Below are positions 17,350 to 28,134 of a DNA stretch of 64,000 nucleotides, piece after piece. Both the position numbers and the translations under genes were made by a program. The stretch is from Agrobacterium arsenijevicii (GTDB lineage Bacteria; Pseudomonadota; Alphaproteobacteria; Rhizobiales; Rhizobiaceae): positions 292,012 to 356,011 of the forward strand of contig JWIT01000004.1 of NCBI GenBank assembly GCA_000949895.1, given 5' to 3'. Numbering within the stretch: position 1 is the stretch's first letter; every line of letters begins with the position of its first letter. Below the pieces are notes generated by a model. That model was not told the origin of the DNA. It searched no databases and saw only the letters and a list, made by a program, of their open reading frames with translations.

Positions 17350-19449
17350 ATGGCTCGCGAATATAAAATCGAAGACTACCGCAATTTCGGTATCATGGCG
17401 CACATCGACGCCGGCAAGACCACGACCACCGAGCGTATTCTTTATTACACCGGTAAGTCGCACAAGATCGGTGAAGTCCATGATGGCGCTGCCACGATGG
17501 ACTGGATGGAGCAGGAGCAGGAGCGTGGTATCACCATCACCTCCGCTGCGACCACGACCTTCTGGAAGGGTCGCGATGGCAAGATGCGCCGTTTCAACAT
17601 CATCGACACCCCCGGCCACGTCGACTTCACCATTGAAGTCGAGCGTTCGCTGCGCGTTCTCGATGGTGCCATCGCTCTGCTCGACGCCAACGCCGGTGTA
17701 GAGCCGCAGACGGAAACCGTCTGGCGTCAGGCTGAGAAGTACAACGTTCCGCGTATGATCTTCTGCAACAAGATGGACAAGACCGGTGCTGACTTCTACC
17801 GCTCGGTAGAAATGATCAAGACCCGTCTCGGCGCCATCGCCGTTGTCATGCAGCTGCCGATCGGCGCTGAGACCGAGTTCAAGGGCGTTATCGACCTGAT
17901 CGAGATGAATGCTCTCATCTGGCGCGACGAATCGCTCGGCGCTCAGTGGGATGTCGTTGAAATTCCGGAAGATATGAAGGCCAAGGCTGACGAATATCGC
18001 GAAAAGCTGATCGAGACGGTTGTTGAAGTCGACGAACAGGCGATGGAAGACTACCTGAACGGCATCATGCCCGACAACGACAAGATCCGTGCGCTCGTTC
18101 GCCGCGGCACCATCGACGTGAAGTTCCACCCGATGTTCTGCGGTACTGCGTTCAAGAACAAGGGCGTTCAGCCGCTTCTCGACGCCGTCGTTGACTACCT
18201 GCCTTCGCCGCTGGACATCCCGGCGATCAAGGGCATCGACTTCAAGACCGAAGCCGAGATCGAGCGTCATGCCGACGACAGCGAGCCGCTTTCCATGCTC
18301 GCGTTCAAGATCATGAACGACCCCTTCGTTGGTTCGCTGACCTTCGCCCGCATCTACTCCGGCAAGCTCGAAAAGGGCACGTCGGTCATCAACACGGTCA
18401 AGGACAAGCGCGAGCGCGTTGGCCGTATGCTGCAGATGCATTCCAACAGCCGTGAAGACATCGAAGAAGCCTTTGCCGGCGACATCGTTGCTCTGGCTGG
18501 CCTCAAGGAAACCACCACTGGCGATACGCTCTGCGATCCGCTGAAGCCGGTTATCCTCGAGCGCATGGAATTCCCCGAGCCTGTCATCCAGATCGCGATC
18601 GAGCCGAAGACCAAGGGCGACCAGGAAAAGATGGGCCTCGCGCTCAACCGTCTGGCTGCTGAAGATCCTTCGTTCCGCGTCAAGACGGATGAAGAGTCCG
18701 GTCAGACGATCATCGCAGGCATGGGCGAACTTCACCTCGACATCCTCGTTGACCGTATGCGTCGCGAGTTCAAGGTTGAAGCTACCGTCGGTGCTCCGCA
18801 GGTTGCCTACCGCGAAACCATCACGCGTCAGCACGAAGAAGACTACACGCACAAGAAGCAGTCCGGTGGTACCGGTCAGTTCGCTCGCGTGAAGATCATC
18901 TTCGAACCGAACCCTGAAGGCGAAGAATTCAAGTTCGAATCCAAGATCGTCGGTGGTGCTGTTCCGAAGGAATACATCCCGGGCGTTCAGAAGGGTATCG
19001 AAAGCGTTCTGTCTTCCGGTCCGCTCGCTGGCTTCCCGATGCTCGGTGTCAAGGCGACGCTGATCGACGGCGCATACCACGACGTTGACTCCTCGGTTCT
19101 GGCGTTCGAAATCGCATCGCGTGCCTGCTTCCGCGAAGCAGCAAAGAAGGCTGGTGCACAGCTTCTCGAGCCGATGATGAAGGTCGAAGTCGTGACCCCT
19201 GAAGATTACGTCGGTGACGTGATCGGCGATCTGAACTCGCGTCGCGGTCAGATCCAGGGTCAGGAATCGCGTGGCATCACCATCGTGATCAGCGCACACG
19301 TTCCGCTCGCGAACATGTTCAAGTACGTCGACAACCTGCGCTCCATGTCGCAGGGCCGCGCGCAGTACTCGATGACGTTCGATCACTATTCGCCGGTTCC
19401 GTCGAACGTGGCGCAGGAAATCCAGGCAAAGTACTCCGGTCAGAAGTGA
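17350..19449 (+). CDS. fusA: Elongation factor G
   Basis: A 699-residue translocation GTPase. G-motifs are visible: P-loop [12 protein letters not shown] (about residues 17-28), DTPGHVDFT, and NKMDKTGAD. Domains II to V follow with normal spacing, including GGTGQFARV and the C-terminal [16 protein letters not shown]. The ATG at 17350 starts [21 protein letters not shown] single copy of the long, housekeeping type, located between rpsG and tuf. Confidence 0.98.
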   Translation: MAREYKIEDYRNFGIMAHIDAGKTTTTERILYYTGKSHKIGEVHDGAATMDWMEQEQERGITITSAATTTFWKGRDGKMRRFNIIDTPGHVDFTIEVERSLRVLDGAIALLDANAGVEPQTETVWRQAEKYNVPRMIFCNKMDKTGADFYRSVEMIKTRLGAIAVVMQLPIGAETEFKGVIDLIEMNALIWRDESLGAQWDVVEIPEDMKAKADEYREKLIETVVEVDEQAMEDYLNGIMPDNDKIRALVRRGTIDVKFHPMFCGTAFKNKGVQPLLDAVVDYLPSPLDIPAIKGIDFKTEAEIERHADDSEPLSMLAFKIMNDPFVGSLTFARIYSGKLEKGTSVINTVKDKRERVGRMLQMHSNSREDIEEAFAGDIVALAGLKETTTGDTLCDPLKPVILERMEFPEPVIQIAIEPKTKGDQEKMGLALNRLAAEDPSFRVKTDEESGQTIIAGMGELHLDILVDRMRREFKVEATVGAPQVAYRETITRQHEEDYTHKKQSGGTGQFARVKIIFEPNPEGEEFKFESKIVGGAVPKEYIPGVQKGIESVLSSGPLAGFPMLGVKATLIDGAYHDVDSSVLAFEIASRACFREAAKKAGAQLLEPMMKVEVVTPEDYVGDVIGDLNSRRGQIQGQESRGITIVISAHVPLANMFKYVDNLRSMSQGRAQYSMTFDHYSPVPSNVAQEIQAKYSGQK

Positions 19450-19515
19450 TCGGGGTACGCCCCATCAGAGATTTGAAGATTATTCCCGTCAAGGGACAAG
19501 AATGGAGAGCCACTA

Positions 19516-20749
19516 ATGGCAAAGAGCAAGTTTGAGCGCAATAAGCCGCACGTCAACATTGGCACGATCGGTCACGTCGACCACGGCAAGACGTCGTTGA
19601 CTGCTGCGATCACGAAGTATTTCGGCGAGTTCAAGGCGTATGACCAGATCGACGCTGCACCCGAAGAAAAGGCTCGCGGCATCACGATCTCGACGGCTCA
19701 CGTCGAATACGAAACGCCTGCCCGTCACTACGCGCACGTCGACTGCCCCGGCCACGCCGACTACGTGAAGAACATGATCACCGGTGCTGCCCAGATGGAC
19801 GGCGCGATCCTGGTTTGCTCCGCTGCTGACGGCCCGATGCCGCAGACCCGCGAGCACATCCTGCTCGCTCGCCAGGTTGGCGTTCCGGCAATCGTCGTGT
19901 TCCTCAACAAGGTCGACCAGGTTGACGACGCCGAGCTTCTCGAGCTCGTTGAACTGGAAGTTCAACAAGGTTGACCAGGTTGACGACGCCGAGCTTCTCG
20001 AGCTCGTTGAACTGGAAGTTCGCGAACTTCTGTCGTCCTACGACTTCCCGGGCGACGACATTCCGATCGTCAAGGGTTCGGCACTTGCCGCTCTTGAAGA
20101 TTCCGACAAGAAGATCGGTGAAGACGCAATCCGCGAGCTGATGGCCGCTGTTGACGCCTACATCCCGACGCCTGAGCGTCCGATCGACCAGCCGTTCCTG
20201 ATGCCGATCGAAGACGTGTTCTCGATCTCCGGCCGTGGTACGGTTGTGACGGGTCGCGTTGAGCGCGGTATCGTCAAGGTTGGTGAAGAAGTCGAAATCG
20301 TCGGCATTCGTCCGACCTCGAAGACGACGGTTACCGGCGTTGAAATGTTCCGCAAGCTGCTCGACCAGGGCCAGGCCGGCGACAACATCGGTGCACTCGT
20401 TCGCGGCGTTACCCGTGACGGCGTTGAGCGTGGTCAGATCCTGTGCAAGCCGGGTTCGGTCAAGCCGCACAAGAAGTTCATGGCAGAAGCCTACATCCTG
20501 ACGAAGGAAGAGGGCGGCCGTCATACGCCGTTCTTCACGAACTACCGTCCGCAGTTCTACTTCCGTACGACTGACGTGACCGGCATCGTTTCGCTTCCTG
20601 AAGGCACGGAAATGGTTATGCCTGGCGACAACGTCACGGTTGAAGTCGAGCTGATCGTTCCGATCGCGATGGAAGAAAAGCTGCGCTTCGCTATCCGCGA
20701 AGGCGGCCGTACCGTCGGCGCCGGCATCGTTGCCTCGATCGTCGAGTAA
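19516..20749 (+). pseudogene. tuf: Second elongation factor Tu gene, frameshifted by a 58-bp tandem duplication
   Basis: The N-terminal frame encodes EF-Tu from [20 protein letters not shown] through P-loop GHVDHGKT to ELEV, then reads QQG and stops at TGA 19972-19974 (152 residues). The rest of EF-Tu continues in another frame from the second repeat unit to the TAA at 20747-20749. Two 58-bp units (19905-19962 and 19963-20020) differ at one base: C19914 versus T19972, and this T makes the stop codon. Removing one unit restores a normal 391-residue EF-Tu. As sequenced, no complete EF-Tu can be made. The intact copy at the window start would compensate; a sequencing or assembly error is the main alternative. 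Confidence 0.9.
19905..20020 (+). repeat. 58-bp tandem duplication inside tuf
   Basis: Two adjacent 58-nt units with 57 identical positions. The unit encodes [19 protein letters not shown]. Since 58 is not a multiple of three, the frame shifts by one. The other tuf copy (1-852) has one unit only, showing that the single-unit form is ancestral. Confidence 0.97.
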
Positions 20750-20771
20750 TTTCGCGACGTTAAAATTCAGA

Positions 20772-20807
20772 CCGGCGGCGGTGTTACAGACACCGCCGCC
20801 GGGCTTT
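20772..20807 (+). terminator. Terminator-like hairpin after the second tuf
   Basis: A perfect 13-bp, very GC-rich stem (20772-20784 with 20790-20802), a TACAG loop, then GCTTTT. The T run is short but the stem is strong. It would end the str operon. Confidence 0.8.
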
Positions 20808-21062
20808 TCGTAAAAAAGCCTGGCGGCGTTGCATTTTTAGTGCTTGAAAAATTCGGTGAAAGCGCGTAAACGCGCACTCACACTCACCCGCTGGATTCGC
20901 AAGCAATTGCGGAGCGCGGTGTTTTAGCAATACAGACTACTGAAATGATTGGGGTGTGACGCGCATCCCTCTCGATTTTTGAAAATCTGCGGCGCCACGA
21001 TCAATAGAAGTTCATGTGTTTCCGCGTGCGGAAACGAATAACAAAGAACAAGGACAAGACGA
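20808..21062. other. Upstream region of the S10 cluster
   Basis: About 255 nt with no gene. TTGCGG, a 17-nt spacer and ATACAG at 20907-20935 is a weak promoter candidate for the S10 operon, leaving a leader of over 100 nt. In E. coli L4 regulates the S10 leader; I could not identify an equivalent structure. Confidence 0.35.
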
Positions 21063-21371
21063 ATGAACGGCCAGAATATCCGTATCCGCCTCAAGGCGTT
21101 CGATCACCGGATCCTCGATGCCTCTACCCGTGAAATCGTGTCGACCGCAAAGCGCACCGGCGCCAGCGTTCGCGGCCCGGTTCCGCTGCCTACCCGCATC
21201 GAAAAGTTTACCGTCAACCGCTCTCCTCACGTTGATAAGAAGAGCCGTGAACAGTTCGAAATGCGGACGCACAAGCGTCTTCTCGATATCGTTGACCCCA
21301 CCCCGCAGACTGTTGATGCTTTGATGAAGCTCGACCTCGCTGCTGGCGTTGACGTGGAAATCAAGCTCTAA
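21063..21371 (+). CDS. rpsJ: 30S ribosomal protein S10 (NusE)
   Basis: A 102-residue S10, a protein of the 30S head that also works with NusB in transcription antitermination and binds NusG. It begins [19 protein letters not shown] and contains the conserved loop segment [20 protein letters not shown]. First gene of the S10 cluster, preceded by AACAAGGACAAGACGA. The following gap to rplC is 166 nt. Confidence 0.98.
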
Positions 21372-21537
21372 GACTGGCCTGACCTCATCCAAGTGAGGGC
21401 CATATAACAAGGAAGGTACGTGGAGAAATCCAACGGCTTCCAATCCGGAGACCGGAAACATCGTGAGATGTCGAAGGGCACTCCTTAACAAAGGCCAAAA
21501 AGGGTTCTCCCTTCAAGGCTCGCAAGAGGATGAACCA

Positions 21538-22179
21538 ATGCGTTCAGGTGTGATTGCACAGAAAGTGGGTATGACCCGCGTCTACAACGACGCTGGTGAA
21601 CATATTCCCGTAACAGTATTGCGGATGGATAACGTACAAGTCGTTTCCCAGCGCACGGAAGACAAGAATGGCTACACCGCAGTTCAGCTCGGTGCCGGCC
21701 AGTCCAAGGTCAAAAACACGACGAAGGCACTTCGCGGTCATTTTGCCGCTGCCAATGTCGAACCGAAAGCAAAGCTCGTCGAGTTCCGGGTTTCCCCCGA
21801 GAACCTGATCGATATCGGTGCAACACTGACCGCAACTCATTTTCAGGCCGGCCAGCTGGTCGACGTGACAGGTACCACGATCGGTAAAGGTTTTGCCGGT
21901 GCTATGAAGCGTCACAACTTCGGTGGTGGCCGCGCTTCGCACGGTAACTCCGTATCGCACCGTGCGCACGGTTCGACTGGTAACAACCAGGATCCGGGCC
22001 GCGTGTGGAAGGGCAAGCGCATGGCTGGTCATATGGGCCAGACGCGCGTTACGACCCAGAACCTCGAAGTCGTTTCGACCGATGAAGACCGTGGCCTGAT
22101 CCTTGTCAAGGGTGCAGTTCCCGGTTCCAAGGGCGCCTGGATCATCGTCCGCGACGCCGTCAAGTCGGCCGCGAAGTAA
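21538..22179 (+). CDS. rplC: 50S ribosomal protein L3
   Basis: A 213-residue L3, whose long loop reaches the peptidyl-transferase centre. The loop segment [20 protein letters not shown] includes the glutamine that PrmB methylates in E. coli. I chose the ATG at 21538 ([15 protein letters not shown]), which follows GAGGATGAACC; an open frame from 21463 has no family similarity. Confidence 0.97.
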   Translation: MRSGVIAQKVGMTRVYNDAGEHIPVTVLRMDNVQVVSQRTEDKNGYTAVQLGAGQSKVKNTTKALRGHFAAANVEPKAKLVEFRVSPENLIDIGATLTATHFQAGQLVDVTGTTIGKGFAGAMKRHNFGGGRASHGNSVSHRAHGSTGNNQDPGRVWKGKRMAGHMGQTRVTTQNLEVVSTDEDRGLILVKGAVPGSKGAWIIVRDAVKSAAK

Positions 22180-22191
22180 GGGAGCCTTATC

Positions 22192-22812
22192 ATGGAATTG
22201 AACGTCAAGACCCTCGAGGGAAAAGACGCCGGCAAGGTTTCTCTGTCGGACGAGATTTTCGGCCTCGATCCCCGCCAGGATATCCTGGCCCGTATGGTTC
22301 GCTGGCAGCTTGCCAAGAAGCAGCAGGGAACTCACAAAACCAAGACCCGTGCGGAAGTTTCCCGTACCGGTGCGAAGATGTACAAGCAGAAGGGTACGGG
22401 CCGCGCTCGTCACCATTCGGCTCGCGCACCGCAGTTCCGCGGCGGCGGCAAGGCCCACGGCCCGGTCGTTCGCAGCCACGCACACGACCTTCCCAAGAAG
22501 GTTCGCGCGCTTGCTCTGCGTCACGCCCTGTCTGCAAAGCTGAAGGCTGAAGAACTGATCATCGTCGATCAGCTCGTCGCGTCCGAAGCAAAGACCAAGG
22601 CTCTGCTGGGCAGCTTCGCTTCGCTTGGCCTGACCAACGCTCTCGTTATCGGTGGCGCTGAACTTGATGGCAACTTCAAGCTCGCAGCTCAGAACATCCC
22701 GAATGTGGACGTTCTGCCGGTTCAGGGCATCAATGTTTACGACATCCTGCGTCGTGGCAAGCTCGTGCTTTCCAAGGCTGCTGTAGAGGCTCTGGAGGAG
22801 CGGTTCAAATGA
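22192..22812 (+). CDS. rplD: 50S ribosomal protein L4
   Basis: A 206-residue L4. Its extended loop lines the exit tunnel; the loop segment [20 protein letters not shown] matches the family closely. In E. coli L4 represses the S10 operon. It starts 12 nt after rplC and its last 4 nt overlap rplW (ATGA), so translation is coupled. Confidence 0.98.
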   Translation: MELNVKTLEGKDAGKVSLSDEIFGLDPRQDILARMVRWQLAKKQQGTHKTKTRAEVSRTGAKMYKQKGTGRARHHSARAPQFRGGGKAHGPVVRSHAHDLPKKVRALALRHALSAKLKAEELIIVDQLVASEAKTKALLGSFASLGLTNALVIGGAELDGNFKLAAQNIPNVDVLPVQGINVYDILRRGKLVLSKAAVEALEERFK

Positions 22813-23102
22813 CGGATCTTCGCCACTACGATGTGATCGTATCTCCTTCGATCACGGAAAAGTCGACGCTGGTATCCGAACAGAACCAGGTCGTATTCAA
22901 CGTCGCCAAAAGCGCTTCCAAGCCTGAAATCAAGGCTGCCGTGGAAGCTCTCTTCGGCGTCAAAGTCACGGCTGTGAACACGCTTATCCGCAAGGGTAAG
23001 ACCCGTCGTTTCCGTGGGTTCGCCGGTAAGCTGAAAGACGTCAAGAAAGCCGTCGTTACGCTCGCCGAAGGTCAATCCATCGACGTGTCCACCGGACTCT
23101 AA
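22809..23102 (+). CDS. rplW: 50S ribosomal protein L23
   Basis: A 97-residue L23, located at the tunnel exit, where trigger factor and the signal recognition particle dock. The segment [19 protein letters not shown] and the loop [15 protein letters not shown] are typical. It overlaps the rplD stop by 4 nt. Confidence 0.97.
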   Translation: MTDLRHYDVIVSPSITEKSTLVSEQNQVVFNVAKSASKPEIKAAVEALFGVKVTAVNTLIRKGKTRRFRGFAGKLKDVKKAVVTLAEGQSIDVSTGL

Positions 23103-23145
23103 AGGTTAGGCCCAAGCGGGCAAAGACCCAAAAGGGAACAAGAAT

Positions 23146-23982
23146 ATGGCATTGAAAAGTTTCAATCCGACCACGCCGAGCCAGCGTCAGCTGGTTATCG
23201 TGGACCGCGCTTCGCTCTACAAGGGCAAGCCGGTAAAGGCTCTCACCCAGGGCCTCAGCTCCAAGGGTGGCCGCAACAACCAGGGCCGGATCACCGTCCG
23301 GTTCCAGGGTGGTGGTCACAAGCGGACCTACCGTTTGGTGGACTTCAAGCGTCGCAAGTTCGACGTGGAAGGCACCGTTGAGCGTCTGGAATACGACCCC
23401 AACCGCACCGCGTTCATCGCGCTGGTTACGTATACCGATGGCGAACAGGCTTACATTCTCGCGCCACAGCGTCTCGCTGCCGGTGACAAGGTGATCGCCT
23501 CCGACAAGGCAGTGGACGTGAAGCCCGGCAACACCATGCCGCTTCAGTACATTCCTGTTGGTTCGATCATCCACAACGTCGAGATGAAGCCGGGTAAAGG
23601 CGGTCAGATTGCCCGCTCCGCCGGTACGTACGTCCAGCTCGTCGGCCGCGATGCCGGTATGGCTATCCTGCGTCTCAACTCGGGCGAACAGCGTCTGGTG
23701 CACGGCTCCTGCCTCGCATCGATCGGTGCTGTTTCGAACTCGGATCACGGCAACACCAACGACGGCAAGGCCGGTCGTTCGCGTTGGCGTGGCAAGCGTC
23801 CGCACGTTCGCGGCGTCGTCATGAACCCGGTCGACCACCCGCACGGTGGTGGTGAAGGTCGCACGTCGGGTGGTCGTCACCCGGTTACTCCGTGGGGTAA
23901 ACCCACGAAGGGCAAGCGCACCCGTTCGAACAAGTCGACCGACAAGTTCATCATGCGTTCGCGCCATCAGCGCAAGAAGTAA
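23146..23982 (+). CDS. rplB: 50S ribosomal protein L2
   Basis: A 278-residue L2, essential for subunit joining and peptidyl transfer. The conserved C-terminal segment [19 protein letters not shown], including the histidine important for activity in E. coli, is intact. It begins [17 protein letters not shown], preceded by AAGGGAACAAGA. rpsS follows after 15 nt. Confidence 0.98.
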   Translation: MALKSFNPTTPSQRQLVIVDRASLYKGKPVKALTQGLSSKGGRNNQGRITVRFQGGGHKRTYRLVDFKRRKFDVEGTVERLEYDPNRTAFIALVTYTDGEQAYILAPQRLAAGDKVIASDKAVDVKPGNTMPLQYIPVGSIIHNVEMKPGKGGQIARSAGTYVQLVGRDAGMAILRLNSGEQRLVHGSCLASIGAVSNSDHGNTNDGKAGRSRWRGKRPHVRGVVMNPVDHPHGGGEGRTSGGRHPVTPWGKPTKGKRTRSNKSTDKFIMRSRHQRKK

Positions 23983-23997
23983 GAGGAGAAGTCTCAA

Positions 23998-24276
23998 GTG
24001 GCTCGTTCAGTTTGGAAAGGTCCGTTTGTTGACGGCTATCTTCTCACTAAGGCTGAGAAGGTGCGCGAAAGCGGACGCAATGAAGTAATCAAGATCTGGA
24101 GCCGTCGCTCCACGATCCTGCCGCAGTTCGTCGGACTGACGTTTGGCGTGTACAACGGCAGCAAGCATGTGCCCGTCTCTGTCAATGAAGACATGGTCGG
24201 ACACAAGTTCGGTGAATTCTCTCCCACCCGTACCTATTACGGTCACGGCGCGGACAAGAAGGCAAAGAGGAAGTAA
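23998..24276 (+). CDS. rpsS: 30S ribosomal protein S19
   Basis: A 92-residue S19, which binds 16S rRNA in the 30S head with S13. Starts with GTG at 23998 after AAGAGGAGAAG, giving the usual [14 protein letters not shown]. It contains [26 protein letters not shown] at the C-terminus (conserved FSPTRTY and GH). rplV follows after 2 nt. Confidence 0.97.
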   Translation: MARSVWKGPFVDGYLLTKAEKVRESGRNEVIKIWSRRSTILPQFVGLTFGVYNGSKHVPVSVNEDMVGHKFGEFSPTRTYYGHGADKKAKRK

Positions 24277-24278
24277 TC

Positions 24279-24668
24279 ATGGCGAAGGCTAAGACCGAAC
24301 GCCGGCTGAAGGACAATGAGGCTCAGGCCATTGCCCGTACGCTCCGCGTCAGCCCCCAGAAACTGAACCTGGTTGCCGCTCTTATCCGTGGCAAGAAGGT
24401 GGATCGCGCTCTCGCCGAGCTCGAATTCTCCCGCAAGCGCATCGCAGGGACCGTCAAGAAGACGCTCGAATCTGCGATTGCCAATGCGGAAAACAACCAT
24501 GACCTCGACGTCGACGCTCTCGTCGTCGCCGAGGCCTATGTTGGCAAGTCCATCACCATGAAGCGTTTCCACGCTCGTGGCCGTGGTCGTGCATCCCGCA
24601 TTGAAAAGCCGTTCTCTCACCTCACGATCGTTGTTCGTGAAGTTGAGGAAAAAGGGGAGGCCGCATAA
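24279..24668 (+). CDS. rplV: 50S ribosomal protein L22
   Basis: A 129-residue L22, whose beta-hairpin lines the exit tunnel near the macrolide site. The hairpin tip (AKGRASRI region; here [19 protein letters not shown]) shows no deletion or duplication of the kind linked to macrolide resistance. Its TAA overlaps the rpsC ATG by one base (TAATG). Confidence 0.97.
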   Translation: MAKAKTERRLKDNEAQAIARTLRVSPQKLNLVAALIRGKKVDRALAELEFSRKRIAGTVKKTLESAIANAENNHDLDVDALVVAEAYVGKSITMKRFHARGRGRASRIEKPFSHLTIVVREVEEKGEAA

Positions 24669-25399
24669 TGGGTCAGAAAATCAATCCGATCGGCTTCCGC
24701 CTCGGCATCAATCGTACCTGGGATAGCCGCTGGTACGCTGACACCGCTGAATACGGCAAGCTGCTGCATGAAGACCTGAAGATCCGGGCTTACCTGATCA
24801 AGGAACTCAAGCAGGCCGGTATCGCCAAGGTGGTCATCGAGCGTCCGCACAAGAAGTGCCGCGTTACGATCCATTCGGCTCGTCCGGGTCTGATCATCGG
24901 CAAGAAGGGCGCGGACATCGAGAAGCTTCGCAAGAAGCTTTCCGAGATGACCAACTCCGAAACGCACCTCAACATCGTTGAAGTGCGCAAGCCGGAAATC
25001 GACGCGACTCTCGTCGCTCAGTCGATCGCCCAGCAGCTCGAGCGCCGCGTGGCTTTCCGCCGTGCGATGAAGCGTTCGGTACAGTCCGCAATGCGTCTTG
25101 GCGCCGAAGGCATCAAGATCACCTGCGGTGGCCGTCTCGGTGGCGCAGAAATCGCTCGTACCGAATGGTACCGCGAAGGCCGCGTTCCGCTGCACACTCT
25201 GCGTGCGGACATCGACTACGGCACGGCTGAAGCCGTAACCGCATTCGGCATCTGCGGCATCAAGGTCTGGATCTTCAAGGGCGAAATCCTTGAGCACGAT
25301 CCGATGGCTTCTGAACGTCGTGGTCTCGAAGGCGATGCTCAGGGCCCTGCAAGCCGTGAGCGTGGCGATCGTCCCGATCGTCGTCGCGAAAACGCTTGA
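24668..25399 (+). CDS. rpsC: 30S ribosomal protein S3
   Basis: A 243-residue S3 at the mRNA entry tunnel. The KH-type domain includes the [15 protein letters not shown] loop (about residues 76-90). Starts [20 protein letters not shown], as usual for the family. The C-terminal tail after about residue 210 is basic and low complexity ([15 protein letters not shown]). Coupled to rplV by a one-base overlap. Confidence 0.98.
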   Translation: MGQKINPIGFRLGINRTWDSRWYADTAEYGKLLHEDLKIRAYLIKELKQAGIAKVVIERPHKKCRVTIHSARPGLIIGKKGADIEKLRKKLSEMTNSETHLNIVEVRKPEIDATLVAQSIAQQLERRVAFRRAMKRSVQSAMRLGAEGIKITCGGRLGGAEIARTEWYREGRVPLHTLRADIDYGTAEAVTAFGICGIKVWIFKGEILEHDPMASERRGLEGDAQGPASRERGDRPDRRRENA

Positions 25400-25437
25400 T
25401 TGACGCTGGCGAAAGATAAGCTCGGAGAAGTAAGAAA

Positions 25438-25851
25438 ATGTTGCAGCCAAAGCGTACTAAGTACCGTAAGCAGTTCAAGGGACGCATCAAGGGCGTCGCC
25501 AAGGGCGGCTTTGACCTGGCATTCGGTGAATTCGGCTTGAAGTCGCAGGAACCGAACCGCGTAAATGCACGCGAGATCGAAGCGGCCCGCCGCGCGATCA
25601 CGCGTTACATGAAGCGCGCAGGTCGTGTGTGGATCCGCGTATTCCCTGACGTTCCGGTAACGGCCAAGCCGACCGAAGTTCGTATGGGTAAGGGCAAGGG
25701 TTCGGTCGAATACTGGGCATGCAAGGTCAAGCCCGGTCGTATGATGTTCGAGATCGACGGTGTTACCGAGGAGATCGCCCGCGAGGCGCTTCGTCTCGGC
25801 GCTGCCAAGCTCTCGGTCAAGACGCGCTTCGTACAGCGCATCGCAGAGTAA
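25438..25851 (+). CDS. rplP: 50S ribosomal protein L16
   Basis: A 137-residue L16, positioned near the A-site tRNA. It starts [19 protein letters not shown] and includes [20 protein letters not shown]. Ribosome-binding site GGAGAAG precedes the ATG. The 38-nt gap from rpsC has no notable element. Confidence 0.98.
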   Translation: MLQPKRTKYRKQFKGRIKGVAKGGFDLAFGEFGLKSQEPNRVNAREIEAARRAITRYMKRAGRVWIRVFPDVPVTAKPTEVRMGKGKGSVEYWACKVKPGRMMFEIDGVTEEIAREALRLGAAKLSVKTRFVQRIAE

Positions 25852-25863
25852 GGAGCAAGGCAC

Positions 25864-26064
25864 ATGAAAGCCGATGAAGTTCGCGGCCTCAGCGCCGACC
25901 AGCTCAAGGACAAACTCGCCGATCTGAAGAAGGAGCAGTTCAACCTGCGCTTCCAGAAGGCGACTGGCCAGCTGGAGAAGTCCTCGCGCATCAACGAAGT
26001 CCGCAAGGACATCGCCCGCGTTAAAACCATTGCCCGCCAGAAGGCGGCAGAAGCCAAGGCCTAA
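25864..26064 (+). CDS. rpmC: 50S ribosomal protein L29
   Basis: A 66-residue helical L29 at the tunnel exit next to L23. The sequence [20 protein letters not shown] is the family signature. An AAGGAG site precedes the ATG. rpsQ starts 11 nt after its stop. Confidence 0.96.
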   Translation: MKADEVRGLSADQLKDKLADLKKEQFNLRFQKATGQLEKSSRINEVRKDIARVKTIARQKAAEAKA

Positions 26065-26075
26065 GGAAAAATAAT

Positions 26076-26312
26076 ATGCCGAAACGCATTCTGCAGGGCG
26101 TCGTAGTGTCCGACAAGAACGAGAAGACTGTTGTAGTCCGGGTTGAGCGCCGATTCGCTCACCCGCTGCTCCAGAAGACCGTTCGCCGTTCGAAGAAGTA
26201 CAAGGCACACGACGAAAACAATCAGTATAAGGTCGGCGACGTCGTTTCCATCGAGGAATGCGCACCGATCTCCAAAGACAAGCGCTGGACGGTCGTTTCC
26301 GCCCACGCTTAA
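26076..26312 (+). CDS. rpsQ: 30S ribosomal protein S17
   Basis: A 78-residue S17, a primary binder of 16S rRNA. It begins [20 protein letters not shown] and includes [19 protein letters not shown], both typical. Last gene of the S10 part; a terminator-like hairpin follows before rplN. Confidence 0.97.
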   Translation: MPKRILQGVVVSDKNEKTVVVRVERRFAHPLLQKTVRRSKKYKAHDENNQYKVGDVVSIEECAPISKDKRWTVVSAHA

Positions 26313-26375
26313 TTTCATCAGAATCGCGCCAGGTCTCTTGTACTTGGCGCGAAATCCTGTATGAAGCACCGCAAG

Positions 26376-26400
26376 GACGCTCGTGAATCGAGCGTCTTTT
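26376..26400 (+). terminator. Terminator-like hairpin between rpsQ and rplN
   Basis: A perfect 8-bp stem (26376-26383 with 26389-26396), loop TGAAT, then four T, in the 234-nt gap between the S10-type and spc-type gene groups. It may be a partial terminator with rplN served by its own promoter. Confidence 0.6.
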
Positions 26401-26546
26401 GCTTTGATGCGCACGGAAGGTCCTTCGGGAAACCACCCTGTCACGACATTTCCGCGCAATAGAAGAGACATTCATAAGCTGGGGCAGGGGGCTCACTCGG
26501 GAGAGTTTGCCCAACCGTTCCGGTAACAACAAGAAGGCGACCTGAC

Positions 26547-26915
26547 ATGATTCAGATGCAAACAAACCTCGACGTGGCGGATAATTCCGGCGCACGTCGT
26601 GTCATGTGCATCAAGGTGCTGGGCGGCTCGAAGCGCAAGTATGCTTCTGTTGGCGACATTATTGTCGTTTCCATCAAGGAAGCTATTCCGCGCGGCCGCG
26701 TCAAGAAGGGCGATGTGATGAAGGCGGTTGTCGTTCGCACCGCCAAGGACATCCGTCGCGCTGACGGCAGCGTCATCCGTTTCGATAACAACGCAGCCGT
26801 TCTTATCGACAACAAAAAAGAGCCCATCGGCACCCGTATCTTCGGACCGGTTCCGCGCGAACTTCGCGCCAAGAACCACATGAAGATCATCTCGCTGGCT
26901 CCGGAAGTACTGTAA
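26547..26915 (+). CDS. rplN: 50S ribosomal protein L14
   Basis: A 122-residue L14 at the subunit interface. It begins [20 protein letters not shown] and includes [19 protein letters not shown]. First gene of the spc group, preceded by a gap with a terminator-like hairpin, so a promoter between 26400 and 26546 is likely though I could not define one with confidence. Confidence 0.98.
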   Translation: MIQMQTNLDVADNSGARRVMCIKVLGGSKRKYASVGDIIVVSIKEAIPRGRVKKGDVMKAVVVRTAKDIRRADGSVIRFDNNAAVLIDNKKEPIGTRIFGPVPRELRAKNHMKIISLAPEVL

Positions 26916-26927
26916 GGAGCGTATGCG

Positions 26928-27236
26928 ATGCAGAAAATTCGTAAAGGCGACAACGTTGTCGTATTGACCGGTAAGGACAAGGGCCGTACCGGCGAAGTAA
27001 TCCAGGTTATGCCGAAGGAAGATCGGGCCGTTGTGCGTGGCGTTAACATGGTGAAGCGTCACCAGCGCCAGACCCAGGCTCAGGAAGCTGGCATCATCAA
27101 CAAGGAAGCGTCCTTGCACATCTCCAACATTGCCATCGTCGATAAGGATGGCAAGCCGACCCGCGTTGGCTTCACTGTTGTAGACGGCAAGAAGGTCCGC
27201 GTGGCCAAGCGTTCGGGAGAAGTGATCGATGGCTGA
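26928..27236 (+). CDS. rplX: 50S ribosomal protein L24
   Basis: A 102-residue L24, one of the first proteins to bind 23S rRNA during assembly. It has the N-terminal KOW motif ([20 protein letters not shown]) and the [12 protein letters not shown] segment. It overlaps the start of rplE by 8 nt. Confidence 0.97.
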   Translation: MQKIRKGDNVVVLTGKDKGRTGEVIQVMPKEDRAVVRGVNMVKRHQRQTQAQEAGIINKEASLHISNIAIVDKDGKPTRVGFTVVDGKKVRVAKRSGEVIDG

Positions 27237-27783
27237 TAAGTACGAGCCGCGTCTCAAGACGGAGTACGTTTCCCGTATCCGTGGCGCCATGCAGGAGAAG
27301 TTCTCCTACGCCAACGTGATGATGATCCCGAAGCTTGAAAAGATCGTGATCAACATGGGTGTTGGCGAGGCAACTGCCGACTCCAAGAAGCCAACCATCG
27401 CTGCCGGTGACCTGGCTGCGATTGCCGGCCAGAAGCCGGTTGTTACCCGCGCTCGCAACTCGATCGCTGGTTTCAAGGTTCGCGAAGGCATGCCGATCGG
27501 TGCGAAGGTTACCCTTCGTGGCGCACGCATGTATGAATTCCTTGATCGCCTGGTCAACATCGCGCTGCCGCGCGTTCGCGACTTCCGGGGTCTGAACCCG
27601 AAGAGCTTTGACGGCCGTGGCAACTTCGCCATGGGCATCAAGGAACACATTGTGTTCCCTGAGATCAACTACGATAAGGTTGATCAGATGTGGGGCATGG
27701 ACATCATCGTTTGCACGACGGCGACGTCGGACGACGAAGCTCGGGCTCTGCTTACAGAGTTCAACTTCCCGTTCCGTCACTAA
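27229..27783 (+). CDS. rplE: 50S ribosomal protein L5
   Basis: A 184-residue L5, which binds 5S rRNA and forms intersubunit bridge B1b. It includes [19 protein letters not shown] and the conserved [17 protein letters not shown]. The ATG at 27229 lies inside the end of rplX (8-nt overlap), so translation is coupled. Confidence 0.97.
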   Translation: MADKYEPRLKTEYVSRIRGAMQEKFSYANVMMIPKLEKIVINMGVGEATADSKKPTIAAGDLAAIAGQKPVVTRARNSIAGFKVREGMPIGAKVTLRGARMYEFLDRLVNIALPRVRDFRGLNPKSFDGRGNFAMGIKEHIVFPEINYDKVDQMWGMDIIVCTTATSDDEARALLTEFNFPFRH

Positions 27784-27816
27784 CCGTAACGACGAGCGTA
27801 GAAAAGGAACTCCGAT

Positions 27817-28122
27817 ATGGCGAAAACAAGCGCAGTTGAAAAGAACAAGCGCCGCCGCAAGTCGGTCGCCCAGCAGGCTACCAAGCGTGCTGCACTCAAG
27901 GCGATCGTGATGAACCAGTCTCTTCCGATCGAAGACCGGTTCAAGGCCACTCTGAAGCTCGCTTCGCTGCCGCGTGACGGCTCGAAGACGCGTATCCGCA
28001 ACCGCTGCGAAGTAACGGGCCGTCCGCGCGCGTTCTATCGCAAACTCAAGATGTCGCGTATCGCGCTTCGTGAGCTGGGCAATTCCGGCAAGGTGCCGGG
28101 CATTGTCAAGTCGAGCTGGTAA
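27817..28122 (+). CDS. rpsN: 30S ribosomal protein S14
   Basis: A 101-residue S14 of the long, zinc-free type usual in proteobacteria: the short zinc form's CXXC pairs are absent. It ends with the conserved [20 protein letters not shown] and VPGIVKSSW. It lies between rplE and rpsH. Confidence 0.97.
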   Translation: MAKTSAVEKNKRRRKSVAQQATKRAALKAIVMNQSLPIEDRFKATLKLASLPRDGSKTRIRNRCEVTGRPRAFYRKLKMSRIALRELGNSGKVPGIVKSSW

Positions 28123-28134
28123 GGAGACGGGCAC

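Noticed and set aside
19516-20749. Programmed ribosomal frameshifting as an explanation for the second tuf gene
   Set aside because: The frame change is caused by a 58-bp duplication that would also insert about 19 repeated residues into the GTPase domain. No slippery site or stimulatory structure is seen, and tuf is not known to use frameshifting.
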